A DNA stretch of 64,000 bases from assembly GCA_035760965.1 (NCBI GenBank), contig DASTRY010000100.1:59551-123550 (forward strand). Reading direction: 5' to 3'. Both the position numbers and the translations under genes were made by a program. This document shows, one piece after another, positions 25,592-33,352 of this stretch (its first letter is position 1; every line of letters begins with the position of its first letter). The DNA comes from JADGHX01 sp035760965. Its GTDB lineage: Bacteria; Pseudomonadota; Gammaproteobacteria; Steroidobacterales; Steroidobacteraceae. A model generated the notes under the pieces. It had not been told where the DNA came from. It saw only the letters and a list, made by a program, of their open reading frames with translations, and did no database searches.

Positions 25592-25729
25592 TCCGGCGAC
25601 GGCGAGCCTGCACCCGTCGGTCACGGACGCGAAACCGAACGCCCGATCCGGTGGAGGCGAGGCGGCTTCTCGAAGTCTCGATGTAGTCGCGTTACGGCGA
25701 GCCCGCGCCGCGTCCGTCAAGGACGCGAA
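25544..25729. repeat. Imperfect tandem duplication of about 90 bp at the 3' end of the NB-ARC gene
   Basis: Copy 1 (about 25544-25633) contains the last codons (PDLVEARRLLEASI and stop) plus about 45 bases after them. Copy 2 (about 25639-25729) repeats this as PDPVEARRLLEVSM and stop, then the same trailing sequence ending GGACGCGAA. Period is 95-96 bases. Copy 2 runs into the 3' end of the convergent cytochrome gene. It ends in a small hairpin (CGTCC, GTCAA, GGACG). Confidence 0.75.
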
Positions 25730-26136
25730 TTCGCTTCGGCGAGCACCTTCGCTCGCATCGCGCGCACGCCGACGAGGCGCGTCGAGCGATAGCGTGCGAC
25801 TTCGTCCGCTGTGAATGCCGCGACCGATCGCGGTGGCGTCGGACGCTCGGAGAGATTCGCGATCATCCAGTTCAGAAGCGCCGCCACTTCGGCATTCGAG
25901 AGAGGCGACTGCGCCACGCCCGGAACCTGAACCAGAAAGCGGCGGCCTTCCAGCGTCTGCGCCAGGGGCACCAACGTGCCTCGTATCGAAGGCACCTTGC
26001 CTTCGAGGCCGGAGCCATCGGGCACGTGGCACCCCATGCAGTACAGGCGATACTGCGTCTCGACGTCGTGGCCGATCGCCGTCGACGCGCAAGACAGGCT
26101 CAGGAGCGCCAGTGGCCAGAAGCGTCGCAGACTCAT
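25717..26136 (-). CDS. Periplasmic c-type cytochrome, mono-heme, of the amine dehydrogenase operon
   Basis: 139 residues from ATG 26136. A signal peptide ending near STAIGHD precedes the single heme site C33-M-G-C36-H37. After it come PSIRGTLVPLAQT and VPGVAQSPLSNAEVAALLNWMIANLS, typical of small class I-like cytochromes. It is the last gene of the leftward operon, 7 bases after the TTQ light chain. It most likely carries electrons from the amine dehydrogenase; a role in TTQ maturation cannot be excluded because no diheme MauG is seen. The C-terminus overlaps the duplicated segment at 25639-25729. Confidence 0.8.
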   Translation of the reverse strand: MSLRRFWPLALLSLSCASTAIGHDVETQYRLYCMGCHVPDGSGLEGKVPSIRGTLVPLAQTLEGRRFLVQVPGVAQSPLSNAEVAALLNWMIANLSERPTPPRSVAAFTADEVARYRSTRLVGVRAMRAKVLAEANSRP

Positions 26137-26143
26137 GCCTGCG

Positions 26144-26668
26144 CTACTTCGCGAGCCCGACGATGCGCGACACCGTGCAGTGATACGCGATGTCCGTCTT
26201 GCTTCCGACGCACCAGTTGTAATCGTTCGAGAGGAATGGCGCATAGAGCGGCAGGTCGCCCTCGTTCCGATTGCAGAGACAGCGTCCGCACGAAGTCTTG
26301 CCACAGCAGTCGTTGTACGAGACGACGTAGTCGCGATTCTCCGCAGGGTTGTGGCATGTGCCCACCCATGTGACTGGAGCCGGTGTCGTGCCAGGTGGGC
26401 AGCTCACATGCGATCCGCCGCAGCAGCTGCAGAGATAACCGTCGATGCCGCAGTAGCGCCAGTACTCGCACGTCGTCGGATCGCCTGGATCGTTCGGCGC
26501 TCCTTCCATGGGTTGGGCCGGCGTTTCGGCACCGCGTACGATCGGCAGGAGCGGCAAGGTGGCGGCGCCGAACAACGTCGCCGACAGTTTTGCGATGAAA
26601 CCGCGCCGGCCGCTGCGGCGTGCGACGGCCCGCGCCGAGTCCTCGATCCATGCGTCGAACCACTTCAT
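26144..26668 (-). CDS. aauA: Aromatic amine (aralkylamine) dehydrogenase light chain, TTQ subunit (MauA/AauA family)
   Basis: 174 residues; AGGAG lies 9 bases before ATG 26668. A twin-arginine leader (RRSGRRGFIAKLSA) precedes a Cys-rich mature domain. The two TTQ tryptophans are present: W101 (TWVGTC) and W152 (YNWCVGS). D120 and T165 match the positions of the catalytic Asp and Thr I recall for Alcaligenes faecalis AADH (Trp109/Trp160/Asp128/Thr172). The sequences TCHNP, YNDCCGKTSCGRC, YHCT and VGLAK are closer to AADH than to methylamine dehydrogenase. The subunit oxidises primary amines to aldehydes in the periplasm. A methylamine substrate remains possible. Confidence 0.88.
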   Translation of the reverse strand: MKWFDAWIEDSARAVARRSGRRGFIAKLSATLFGAATLPLLPIVRGAETPAQPMEGAPNDPGDPTTCEYWRYCGIDGYLCSCCGGSHVSCPPGTTPAPVTWVGTCHNPAENRDYVVSYNDCCGKTSCGRCLCNRNEGDLPLYAPFLSNDYNWCVGSKTDIAYHCTVSRIVGLAK

Positions 26669-26680
26669 GTCGGGCGGCTC

Positions 26681-27289
26681 CTAGGCAGCTCGCGATTCGC
26701 GCTCGTGCTCGAACAGCTCCTGCAGCGAAGCGACGCCACGCTGCTTCGCCTCGAACAGGCTTTCGAGATGCTCGCGCGAATTCACGAGGCCGCGCGCGCG
26801 CAGAATGCCGTTTTCATCCACGATCGCAGCGTAGGGCAGGCGGCTCACCTGGAAGGCGAGCCCGAGGTCCGTCGAGCTCACATACGGCAGCGACTGCAGA
26901 CCGTGCGTCGCGATGAACCGTTCGTGCGCCGCCTTCTCACCGTCACTTGCCAGAACGATCTCGAGCCAGCTCCGCTCGCTGGTACGGCTCGATTTGAGAG
27001 CAGGCAGAAGCGCCTTGCAGACGGGGCAGGTGGGGGAGACGAAGACCAGCAAAGTGCTGCGGCCGTCGCTGCGTGCGGCGCCGATGCGCTGGATGCGGCC
27101 GTCGAGGTCCAGCACGTCGAGGCGTGGCGCCGCTTCGCCGACTTTGAGTCCTTGGCGCAGCATGAGCGCTCCGGCGGGCGCGATCCGTTCGTGCAGCACG
27201 CCGATCTGGCGGACCAGGGCCAGCACCACCAGCGACAACGCGAGGACGAGTACCCACAGGACGATATTGGAAACGGCGAGGGCGCTCAT
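26681..27289 (-). CDS. mauD: MauD-type thioredoxin-like maturation protein
   Basis: 202 residues. ATG 27289 overlaps the mauE stop (ATGA). One N-terminal membrane anchor (about 8-27) is followed by a thioredoxin-like domain with the redox pair C88-P-V-C91 (FVSPTCPVCKALLP) and the cis-Pro region SRLPYAAIVDENG. MauD is needed to form the six disulfides of the TTQ light chain in the periplasm. The gene lies just before the light chain, as in mau and aau clusters. Confidence 0.88.
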   Translation of the reverse strand: MSALAVSNIVLWVLVLALSLVVLALVRQIGVLHERIAPAGALMLRQGLKVGEAAPRLDVLDLDGRIQRIGAARSDGRSTLLVFVSPTCPVCKALLPALKSSRTSERSWLEIVLASDGEKAAHERFIATHGLQSLPYVSSTDLGLAFQVSRLPYAAIVDENGILRARGLVNSREHLESLFEAKQRGVASLQELFEHERESRAA

Positions 27290-27825
27290 GACTGGAACTC
27301 CATCCGGGCCACCGATGCGAACAGCGTGTCGGCGGCCACATAAATAAGAGTGAGCACGCACAGCCCACCCGCCACCGTGAGTGCATCCGTCAGAGCGAGT
27401 GCACGTGACGTCGGCGGCACCGCGGCGAGCGCGGCACACAGGGCCAGTATCGAATTGCGGGCAACCATCCACGCGCCGATGGGGCTGCGGCGACCGAACG
27501 CGGTACAGCCGCAGTCCAGATCGCGGCGACCGCGCGCGAGATTGATCGCAATCGCGGTGGCGTAGATGAGCAAGAGCGAGACGGCGAGCAGCATTGCGAA
27601 GAGGCGGGTCGCGCCCACCCACAATCCGATCGCCGCTGCCAGCTCGAGCAGTGGCAGCACGCGCGCGAGCGCGGCACTGTAACGGTGGCCTACGAGCTCA
27701 TAGGCCTCGAGTGTCGTCGTGAACTGGTGCGGGTGCAGAAGCTTGTGAGCGGCGGCGACTGCGAAGAGTAACGAGACCGACGCTCGCGCCATCAGAACAA
27801 CCGCCGGGTCCAAAGCGATATTCAT
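27286..27825 (-). CDS. mauE: MauE-type membrane protein for amine dehydrogenase assembly
   Basis: 179 residues with four or five membrane helices in the DoxX/MauE arrangement. The conserved Cys pair C105-G-C107 sits in RDLDCGCTAFGRR between helices. MauE acts with MauD in disulfide formation or transport during light-chain biogenesis; this is family knowledge. It lies between the heavy-chain gene (10 bases) and mauD (4-base overlap). Confidence 0.85.
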   Translation of the reverse strand: MNIALDPAVVLMARASVSLLFAVAAAHKLLHPHQFTTTLEAYELVGHRYSAALARVLPLLELAAAIGLWVGATRLFAMLLAVSLLLIYATAIAINLARGRRDLDCGCTAFGRRSPIGAWMVARNSILALCAALAAVPPTSRALALTDALTVAGGLCVLTLIYVAADTLFASVARMEFQS

Positions 27826-27835
27826 GGCGCGGTCC

Positions 27836-29002
27836 TCATGGCGCGACGATCAGGCCGGGCGTCGCGCCCACGTCGTCGACGGAGCGCAGGTACTCGCCGT
27901 TCGTTGCGTCGTAGATATCGAACGCACTGCTGCCCATGAACGCGCTGTAGAGCAGCGGGTGATCGTCCTGCGACACTTCGATCGAGCTCACGTCATTCTT
28001 CATCGAGAAGCGCTGCACTCGCGCGTGAGTCTTCACGTCGAATACCCAGACCTCCTTGCCCGGGTCCTTGTGAGTTTCGCGAGGGCCCTGGTGCATGATC
28101 GCGAACAGCCGGCCGCTGGCTCCATGGATCGCGAGCTGCTGCAGACCGCCCGGTCGCCACGCGTCCGCACGTTCCTCGGGCGTGGTCAGCGACCAGCGGG
28201 TATCCAACACTTGCTGCGCGCCGGAGGTCCGGATCGGATAGACGTCGCCGTCGTAGGAGACGAAGTACCACGTATCGCCGCGCCGCACGGCCTTTTCCGT
28301 GAGCGGGTCCTTTTGCATGTCGAACAGGGGCGCGCCGTGCGCTTGGTGCGAGATCTTGCCGGCATCGTTCAGCGTGACCGACAGCAGCCCGCCATCGCCG
28401 CAGATCGAGAAGAACGTGCGCGGACCGGTCGGATACACCAGAGAGCAACCGGCCGTGTCGAGCTCGCCGACGAGCTTGCGGGCGCGAGTGTCCACCACCG
28501 TGGTCGACTGCGCGGGCGTGAAGTTGTAGATGAGCAGAAAGCGATCGTCGTCGGTCAGCGCTTGCAGCGCATGCATGGGCAGCGCCGACGCACGTTTCGG
28601 CGGAATGACGATCTCGCCGACTGGCACCAGAGTACCGGCGTCGTAGAGCGTGACGACGTCGGTCCGCGTACCGCGTGTGCCCCGCGAAAAATAGGTCTCG
28701 GGCGAATAGATCACCGAGCCCGTGCGCGGCACCAGAACCGAAACGAAGCTGAAGCCCGTGCTGAGCACGCCGAGCATGCGCCCCTGATCCGCGTCGATGA
28801 GGTACGCGCGCCCATCCGTCAGATGTGGAAAGGCGAAATCGTTCAGCCAAACCCAGTGAGCCGTGCCGCGCGCGGGCAGCTTCTGCGCGATGAGGGGATC
28901 GGCCGGCAGTTGCGCCAGTGCCGGCTGCGCGCCGAGACCGACGACTGCGAGTGCGACGGCAGCGTACGCGGCCCTAGAAATTCGCGACCAGCTCGAGACC
29001 AT
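27836..29002 (-). CDS. aauB: Aromatic amine / methylamine dehydrogenase heavy chain
   Basis: 388 residues. A signal peptide (AAVALAVVGLGAQPALAQ) precedes a seven-bladed beta-propeller typical of MauB/AauB: HWVWLNDFAFPHL, GRMLGVLSTGFSF, YSPETYFSRGTRGTRTDVV, FSMKNDVSSIEVSQDDHPLLYS. The heavy chain is the scaffold of the alpha2beta2 enzyme and forms the substrate channel over the TTQ. ATG 29002 overlaps the end of the TonB receptor gene by 29 bases, which supports one transcript with the receptor. Specificity (aromatic against methylamine) is inferred mainly from the light chain. Confidence 0.87.
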   Translation of the reverse strand: MVSSWSRISRAAYAAVALAVVGLGAQPALAQLPADPLIAQKLPARGTAHWVWLNDFAFPHLTDGRAYLIDADQGRMLGVLSTGFSFVSVLVPRTGSVIYSPETYFSRGTRGTRTDVVTLYDAGTLVPVGEIVIPPKRASALPMHALQALTDDDRFLLIYNFTPAQSTTVVDTRARKLVGELDTAGCSLVYPTGPRTFFSICGDGGLLSVTLNDAGKISHQAHGAPLFDMQKDPLTEKAVRRGDTWYFVSYDGDVYPIRTSGAQQVLDTRWSLTTPEERADAWRPGGLQQLAIHGASGRLFAIMHQGPRETHKDPGKEVWVFDVKTHARVQRFSMKNDVSSIEVSQDDHPLLYSAFMGSSAFDIYDATNGEYLRSVDDVGATPGLIVAP

Positions 29003-31241
29003 ACCAGCGCGGATTCCCCACCATGCGTTGATTGAAGCCGAAGGACCCCGTGAAATCGAAGGTGTAGATGTCGTACTGCTTGTTGCTCAGGTTCTTGCCC
29101 CACAGCGCCACTTCGTACTTGCCGTCCGCCGTGGTGAAGCCCACACGCCCGTTGATGAGAGTGTAGCCCGCCTGACGCGAAACCGGCTGGTTCTTGATGT
29201 CGAAGAAGTGCGGGCTCTCGTACACGGCATCTGCCTGAACGTACCAGAGACCGGGACCGGCCGGGTAACTGTAGCGCACGAGGCCCGTCACGTTCGAGCG
29301 CGGCGCCAGCACCATCCGCCGGTCGCGCAGCACCTCGCCAGAGGAATCCGTCACCTGATCCGCGGTGGCATCGAGCAGGCTCACTCCGAGCCGGGCGTGG
29401 AGGTTTTCGGTGGGGCTCGTCTCGATTTCGATCTCACCGCCATCGATCGTGGCATTCGAGGCGTTGGTGATGAACGAGGAGACGCCGACGAACGTGAGCG
29501 CCTGCAGGTCGTCGTACGAGTAGTGGAACGCGGTGGCGTTCACACGCAGCTTGCCGCCGACCCATGACGATTTCACGCCGAGCTGATACGCCGTCAACGT
29601 CTCGTTCTTGTATGGAATCACGCTCAGGTCCGGCTCGCCCGAGGGCAGCGTGGGCGGCGTCACGAAGCCGGAGTTGAATCCGCCGCTCTTGAAGCCGCGC
29701 GAGACGTCGGCGAACAGCATGACATCGTCACGCGGTTTCCAGTTGATTCCGATCTTGCCCGACACCGCGTCCTTGTCGAGCTTGTTGAGATCGCCGACAC
29801 CGGGGGCGCCGCTGCGGAAATCGAGCACCACGAGCCCGGGCTCCGGCGGCAGGCCGGCAGACTCGAGCACGCCGCCGTCGCGATCGACCTGCACGTAGTT
29901 GTAGGTCTTGCGTTCGTTCGTGTAGCGCAGGCCGGCGATGAGATTGACGGAGCTACTCAACGGAATCTCGACGTTGCCGAAGCCGCTATAGCTGTCGAGT
30001 TTTTGCCGAAACTGGGTATCGAGCACGAACGCGGTCGTCGTGAGCCCGAATTCCTGCAGGAACGGCAGTGTCAGGATCTGTGTGCCGTCCGCCTTCCAGT
30101 GGAAGTAGTAGAGGCCCGCCACCCAGTGCAGCCGCTCGCTGTCGTGCGCGAGCCGGATCTCCTGACTCCACTGCTGCGAGTCCACGGTGAAGGTCGGTGC
30201 GACGAAGTTGTTCGGGCTCGCATCCGTGTCTTCCTGATGAAACTTGTCCAGATTCTCGAGAGAGGAGATCGACACGAGCTGGCCGATGGGCAGGTCCCAG
30301 TCGAGATGGATGTAGCCGCCGATCGTGCGGACCTTGAGTGGACCGCGGCGATCGTACGCGCCGGACCAGATGTCCTTGCCCGAATCGCAATACCCGAAGC
30401 CGTCGAGCTCCGGATCGGTCGCCGAGCAGGCAGGATCGGTCACGCCGCTCGTGCCCTGGTGCTTGTAGACCGCAGCGAGCACGTCGTTCTCGCCGCCGTG
30501 CACGTTCAGCAGCAGATGCGCCTTCTCGGCGAGATCGAAATTCAGCATGCCCCGATACGCGTAGCTGTCCGTCTCGTTACGCGGATCGCCGCCAGGTTTG
30601 AAGGCGTTGCGGAAATAGCCGTCATCCTTGTGCCGCGCCACGGCGAGGCGTCCCTGGATGCCATCCGTCAGCGGTCCGCTGATCGCGCCCTGGAATTGCA
30701 CGTCGTCGAAGCGACCGAGATCGAGCTGCGCATTGCCGCTCAGCTCGCGCGTCGGCCGGTTCGACACGAAGTGCAGCAGCCCGCCCGTCGTGTTGCGTCC
30801 GAAGAGCGTGCCCTGCGGCCCGCGCAGCACCTCGACGCGATCGATGTCGAAGAGCTGGAAGGTCTGCGAGGCGAGGGCGGCGGAATAGATTTCATCGACG
30901 TAGACCGCGACCGGGCTCTCGTTGTTGTCGTTGAAGTCGTTCAGGCCCACGCCGCGGAGCGTGAGCGAGGGATTGTTGCCCTGGCCGACCGGCGCACCGA
31001 AATTGAGGCCGGGGGTGTGCTGGGCGACCTCGTTGCTGTCGGTGACCGAGAGCTCGCGCAGCGCGTCGGCCGAGAACGCGGTGATCGGGATCGGCACGTC
31101 CTGCGAGCGCTGCTCGCGCTTCTGTGCGGTCACGACCACCTCTTCGAGCGCTCCCTGCGCGTTCGCCAGGGCCGCGGTTCCTGCGCCGGCCAGAAGGATC
31201 GCGACGCGCACGGCGCCACGGCCAGTCTGTCGAGGACTCAT
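28974..31241 (-). CDS. TonB-dependent outer-membrane receptor of the amine dehydrogenase operon
   Basis: 755 residues. ATG 31241 is chosen over 31262 because GGGGAG precedes it. Signal peptide ends at ALANAQ; TonB box is EEVVVTAQKREQ; the plug contains FDIDRVEVLRGPQGTLFGRNTTGG; the barrel ends in YGLELVANF with terminal Phe. The plug signature is that of receptors common in organic-substrate uptake by Steroidobacter- and sphingomonad-like bacteria. It lies between the Rieske oxygenase (54 bases upstream) and the heavy-chain gene (29-base overlap). It probably brings the amine or its precursor into the periplasm. Confidence 0.87.
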   Translation of the reverse strand: MSPRQTGRGAVRVAILLAGAGTAALANAQGALEEVVVTAQKREQRSQDVPIPITAFSADALRELSVTDSNEVAQHTPGLNFGAPVGQGNNPSLTLRGVGLNDFNDNNESPVAVYVDEIYSAALASQTFQLFDIDRVEVLRGPQGTLFGRNTTGGLLHFVSNRPTRELSGNAQLDLGRFDDVQFQGAISGPLTDGIQGRLAVARHKDDGYFRNAFKPGGDPRNETDSYAYRGMLNFDLAEKAHLLLNVHGGENDVLAAVYKHQGTSGVTDPACSATDPELDGFGYCDSGKDIWSGAYDRRGPLKVRTIGGYIHLDWDLPIGQLVSISSLENLDKFHQEDTDASPNNFVAPTFTVDSQQWSQEIRLAHDSERLHWVAGLYYFHWKADGTQILTLPFLQEFGLTTTAFVLDTQFRQKLDSYSGFGNVEIPLSSSVNLIAGLRYTNERKTYNYVQVDRDGGVLESAGLPPEPGLVVLDFRSGAPGVGDLNKLDKDAVSGKIGINWKPRDDVMLFADVSRGFKSGGFNSGFVTPPTLPSGEPDLSVIPYKNETLTAYQLGVKSSWVGGKLRVNATAFHYSYDDLQALTFVGVSSFITNASNATIDGGEIEIETSPTENLHARLGVSLLDATADQVTDSSGEVLRDRRMVLAPRSNVTGLVRYSYPAGPGLWYVQADAVYESPHFFDIKNQPVSRQAGYTLINGRVGFTTADGKYEVALWGKNLSNKQYDIYTFDFTGSFGFNQRMVGNPRWYGLELVANF

Positions 31242-31295
31242 GGTCTTCGCTCCCCTTTGCAACGCGCTCGCGCCGACCGCGAGCGTTGTTGTTGT

Positions 31296-32396
31296 TCAGT
31301 TGACTTGTTGCGCTGGCACGGACGCCGTTGCGACCGCGGGCGCCGCGGGACGTAGCCCGGCCGCCTCGGCCTGCTCCGCCTCGATGAGCTTCCCCAGCAC
31401 CCGCCTGAAATGCGTGAGCGGCCCGTCCGCGAGGATGGCCAGCATCTGGAAGCTCGGGTCTTCGTCGAGCGTACGCTGCTGCCGTTCGATGATCGCTTTG
31501 TCCTCCATGAAGCCCTCGATCAGGCTATTGAGCAGCGACTGCGAGATCGTCGTGTCGTCGCCCTCGAAGTTGTTGAGGTACGACCAGAAGAAGTGCGTCG
31601 TGCGCTCCGTTTCCGGAGTCATGAACTGGCAGTTGCGATACTCCTTCGCGCCGGCGAGGTTGCCGCGCTCCGCGCCCTGGCCCGCGGGCGCGAACAGCGT
31701 CTCCATGTAGAAGATGCCGGGAACGTACATGTTGGCGATGTTGCGGCGGTCGACCTTCGCGTCACGGTCCTTGATGACCTTGCGGTGGAAGGGCGGCGGA
31801 TCGCTGTTCATGTGCCAGCGCTCGACGCGAAAGCCGCGCTCGTGCCGCTCGATGCTCGCCGGTTTCGTGACGTACGCGTACTCCTCGGAGCCGCCGAGCG
31901 TCTTCGTGTGCACGAACGCGAGATGCGCGAAATCGCTCAGGTTGTCGACGATGAGCAGATAGTTGGCGTCGTAGTGCAGGTACGCGGGAATGCCTTTCCA
32001 CGCCGGATCGCGCAGGTACGGGAAGTCGATGATGAGCGCGGGATCGGCCTTCTCGGGCGCGCCCATCCAGATCCAGACGAGGTGGCCGCGCTCGACGATC
32101 GGGTAGGTGCGCACCCGCATCTTCGGCGGAATCATGTCCTGGCCGGGAATCTGCACGCACTTGCCGGTCGAGTCGTACTTGAGACCGTGATACATGCAGC
32201 GGACGCCGTCCCCTTCCCGCCGTCCTTTCGAGAGCAGCGCGCCGCGATGCGGGCAGCGATCGTTCATCGCGATGACCTTGCCGCTGTCGCCGCGGTAGAG
32301 CAGCACGTGCTCCCCGAGCAGCATGCGGCTCAGCAATTTTCCGTCGATGAGCTCGTGGTCCCACGCGGCCACGTACCAGCAGTTTCTGAGAAACAT
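31296..32396 (-). CDS. Rieske non-heme iron oxygenase, alpha subunit (VanA/PDO-like)
   Basis: 366 residues; GAGGTGAG lies just before ATG 32396. The Rieske 2Fe-2S site is C48-x-H50 and C67-x2-H70 (RCPHRGALL, RCMYHGL). The mononuclear iron motif is D155-x2-H158-x4-H163 (NLSDFAHLAFVH). The length and the start FLRNCWYVAAW match the VanA/phthalate dioxygenase group, which includes aromatic O-demethylases. No reductase or ferredoxin gene is adjacent, so electrons must come from a shared partner. It is the first gene of the leftward operon and divergent from the IclR gene. The substrate is unknown. Confidence 0.88.
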   Translation of the reverse strand: MFLRNCWYVAAWDHELIDGKLLSRMLLGEHVLLYRGDSGKVIAMNDRCPHRGALLSKGRREGDGVRCMYHGLKYDSTGKCVQIPGQDMIPPKMRVRTYPIVERGHLVWIWMGAPEKADPALIIDFPYLRDPAWKGIPAYLHYDANYLLIVDNLSDFAHLAFVHTKTLGGSEEYAYVTKPASIERHERGFRVERWHMNSDPPPFHRKVIKDRDAKVDRRNIANMYVPGIFYMETLFAPAGQGAERGNLAGAKEYRNCQFMTPETERTTHFFWSYLNNFEGDDTTISQSLLNSLIEGFMEDKAIIERQQRTLDEDPSFQMLAILADGPLTHFRRVLGKLIEAEQAEAAGLRPAAPAVATASVPAQQVN

Positions 32397-32420
32397 TGCG
32401 CTCACCTCGTTGCCGGGTGT

Positions 32421-32450
32421 TTCGGACAGAGAAACAGCGTTTCGTATACT
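32421..32450 (+). promoter_or_regulatory. Candidate promoter of the IclR gene; divergent overlap with the Rieske promoter
   Basis: TTCGGA (32421-32426), an 18-base spacer and TATACT (32445-32450) lie 9 bases before ATG 32460, which has no ribosome-binding site. On the minus strand TATAGT (32453-32448) is a -10 candidate for the Rieske gene. The two promoters overlap back to back. Confidence 0.45.
32431..32443. promoter_or_regulatory. Palindromic candidate IclR operator (GAAACAGCGTTTC)
   Basis: Perfect inverted repeat GAAAC-AGC-GTTTC inside the 63-base interval between the Rieske and IclR start codons, between the candidate -35 and -10 of the IclR promoter. IclR-family proteins bind short palindromes of this size, so this is the natural target of the regulator at 32460. 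Confidence 0.55.
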
Positions 32451-32459
32451 ATAGCGCGT

Positions 32460-33317
32460 ATGCCGACCCGAAGTAGAGCCAGACCGGCAACGCGGCGGGC
32501 CGCCGCCCCGGCGAGCCCCGCGCCCGCGCGTGCCGCGAGTGAGGGCCTGCAGTCCCTGCAAGTGGCATTCCGGATCCTCGACGCGCTGTCCGCCTCGCAT
32601 CGCTCGATGGGCCTCACCGAGCTCGCGATGCAGCTCGGCGAGCAGAAGCCTCGCATGCACCGGCACCTGTCCACGCTGAAGCAGGTCGGAGTCGTAGTGC
32701 AGGATGCGCGTACGGGCCAGTACGGGCTGGGGGGCAAGCTGTTCGCCCTCGGCGAAGCCGCGCTCGATCAGTTCGATCTGCGCTGGGTCGCCGATCCTTA
32801 TCTCACCCGGCTCCGGGATCAGACGCAGCAGACGGCGCTCTTGTCCGTGCCGGCCAATGGCGAGGCCGTCGTGCTCGCGTGCGTGGAGTATCGGGATCGC
32901 CTGGCGATCACGTCTCGCCCCGGGAACCGGCCGCCGCCGCATTGTTCCTCGCAAGGCCGCATCGCATTGGCCTTTGCGGACGAGGAGGGGCGCAGGCGTG
33001 TGCTCGGTCGGAAGCTCACGGCCTTCACGAAGTATTCGATCACGGATCGCGCCGTCATCGACGAGCGGCTGCGCGTGATCCGCGAGCGCTTCTACGAGGA
33101 TGCGGTCGATGAGATCCGCATCGGTATCAACGCGGTGTCTGCACCCGTATTTCGCGACGCCGGCGAGCTCGTCGGCATCATCGGGATCGTGGGCACGTCC
33201 GCGGAGATCGAATCGCCGCCGCCGCGCACGCTGATCACCACGCTGCATCGGATCGCCGGCGCGCTCTCCGCGGAGCTCGGCTGTCGCATCTACGCCGAGC
33301 GTGGGCTGGTGAAATAG
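32460..33317 (+). CDS. IclR-family transcriptional regulator
   Basis: 285 residues. After a basic, Ala/Pro-rich N-terminus the winged helix (about 35-90) reads LQVAFRILDALSASHRSMGLTELAMQLGEQKPRMHRHLSTL. The effector domain follows, with PHCSSQGRIALAFAD and the C-terminal DEIRIGINAVSAPVF typical of IclR. It is divergent from the Rieske/TonB/amine dehydrogenase operon and upstream of the decarboxylase, so it probably controls both arms in response to an aromatic acid or amine. ATG 32460 lacks a ribosome-binding site; an upstream in-frame start is possible but would overlap the candidate promoter. Confidence 0.85.
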   Translation: MPTRSRARPATRRAAAPASPAPARAASEGLQSLQVAFRILDALSASHRSMGLTELAMQLGEQKPRMHRHLSTLKQVGVVVQDARTGQYGLGGKLFALGEAALDQFDLRWVADPYLTRLRDQTQQTALLSVPANGEAVVLACVEYRDRLAITSRPGNRPPPHCSSQGRIALAFADEEGRRRVLGRKLTAFTKYSITDRAVIDERLRVIRERFYEDAVDEIRIGINAVSAPVFRDAGELVGIIGIVGTSAEIESPPPRTLITTLHRIAGALSAELGCRIYAERGLVK

Positions 33318-33352
33318 ATCGCGTCAGCCAGCGCTGACACGGAGGCTGCGCC

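Noticed and set aside
32397..33248. N-terminal extension of the Rieske oxygenase to 33248
   Set aside because: The extension is antisense to the IclR gene and the Rieske start at 32396 has a good ribosome-binding site and the family's usual N-terminus.
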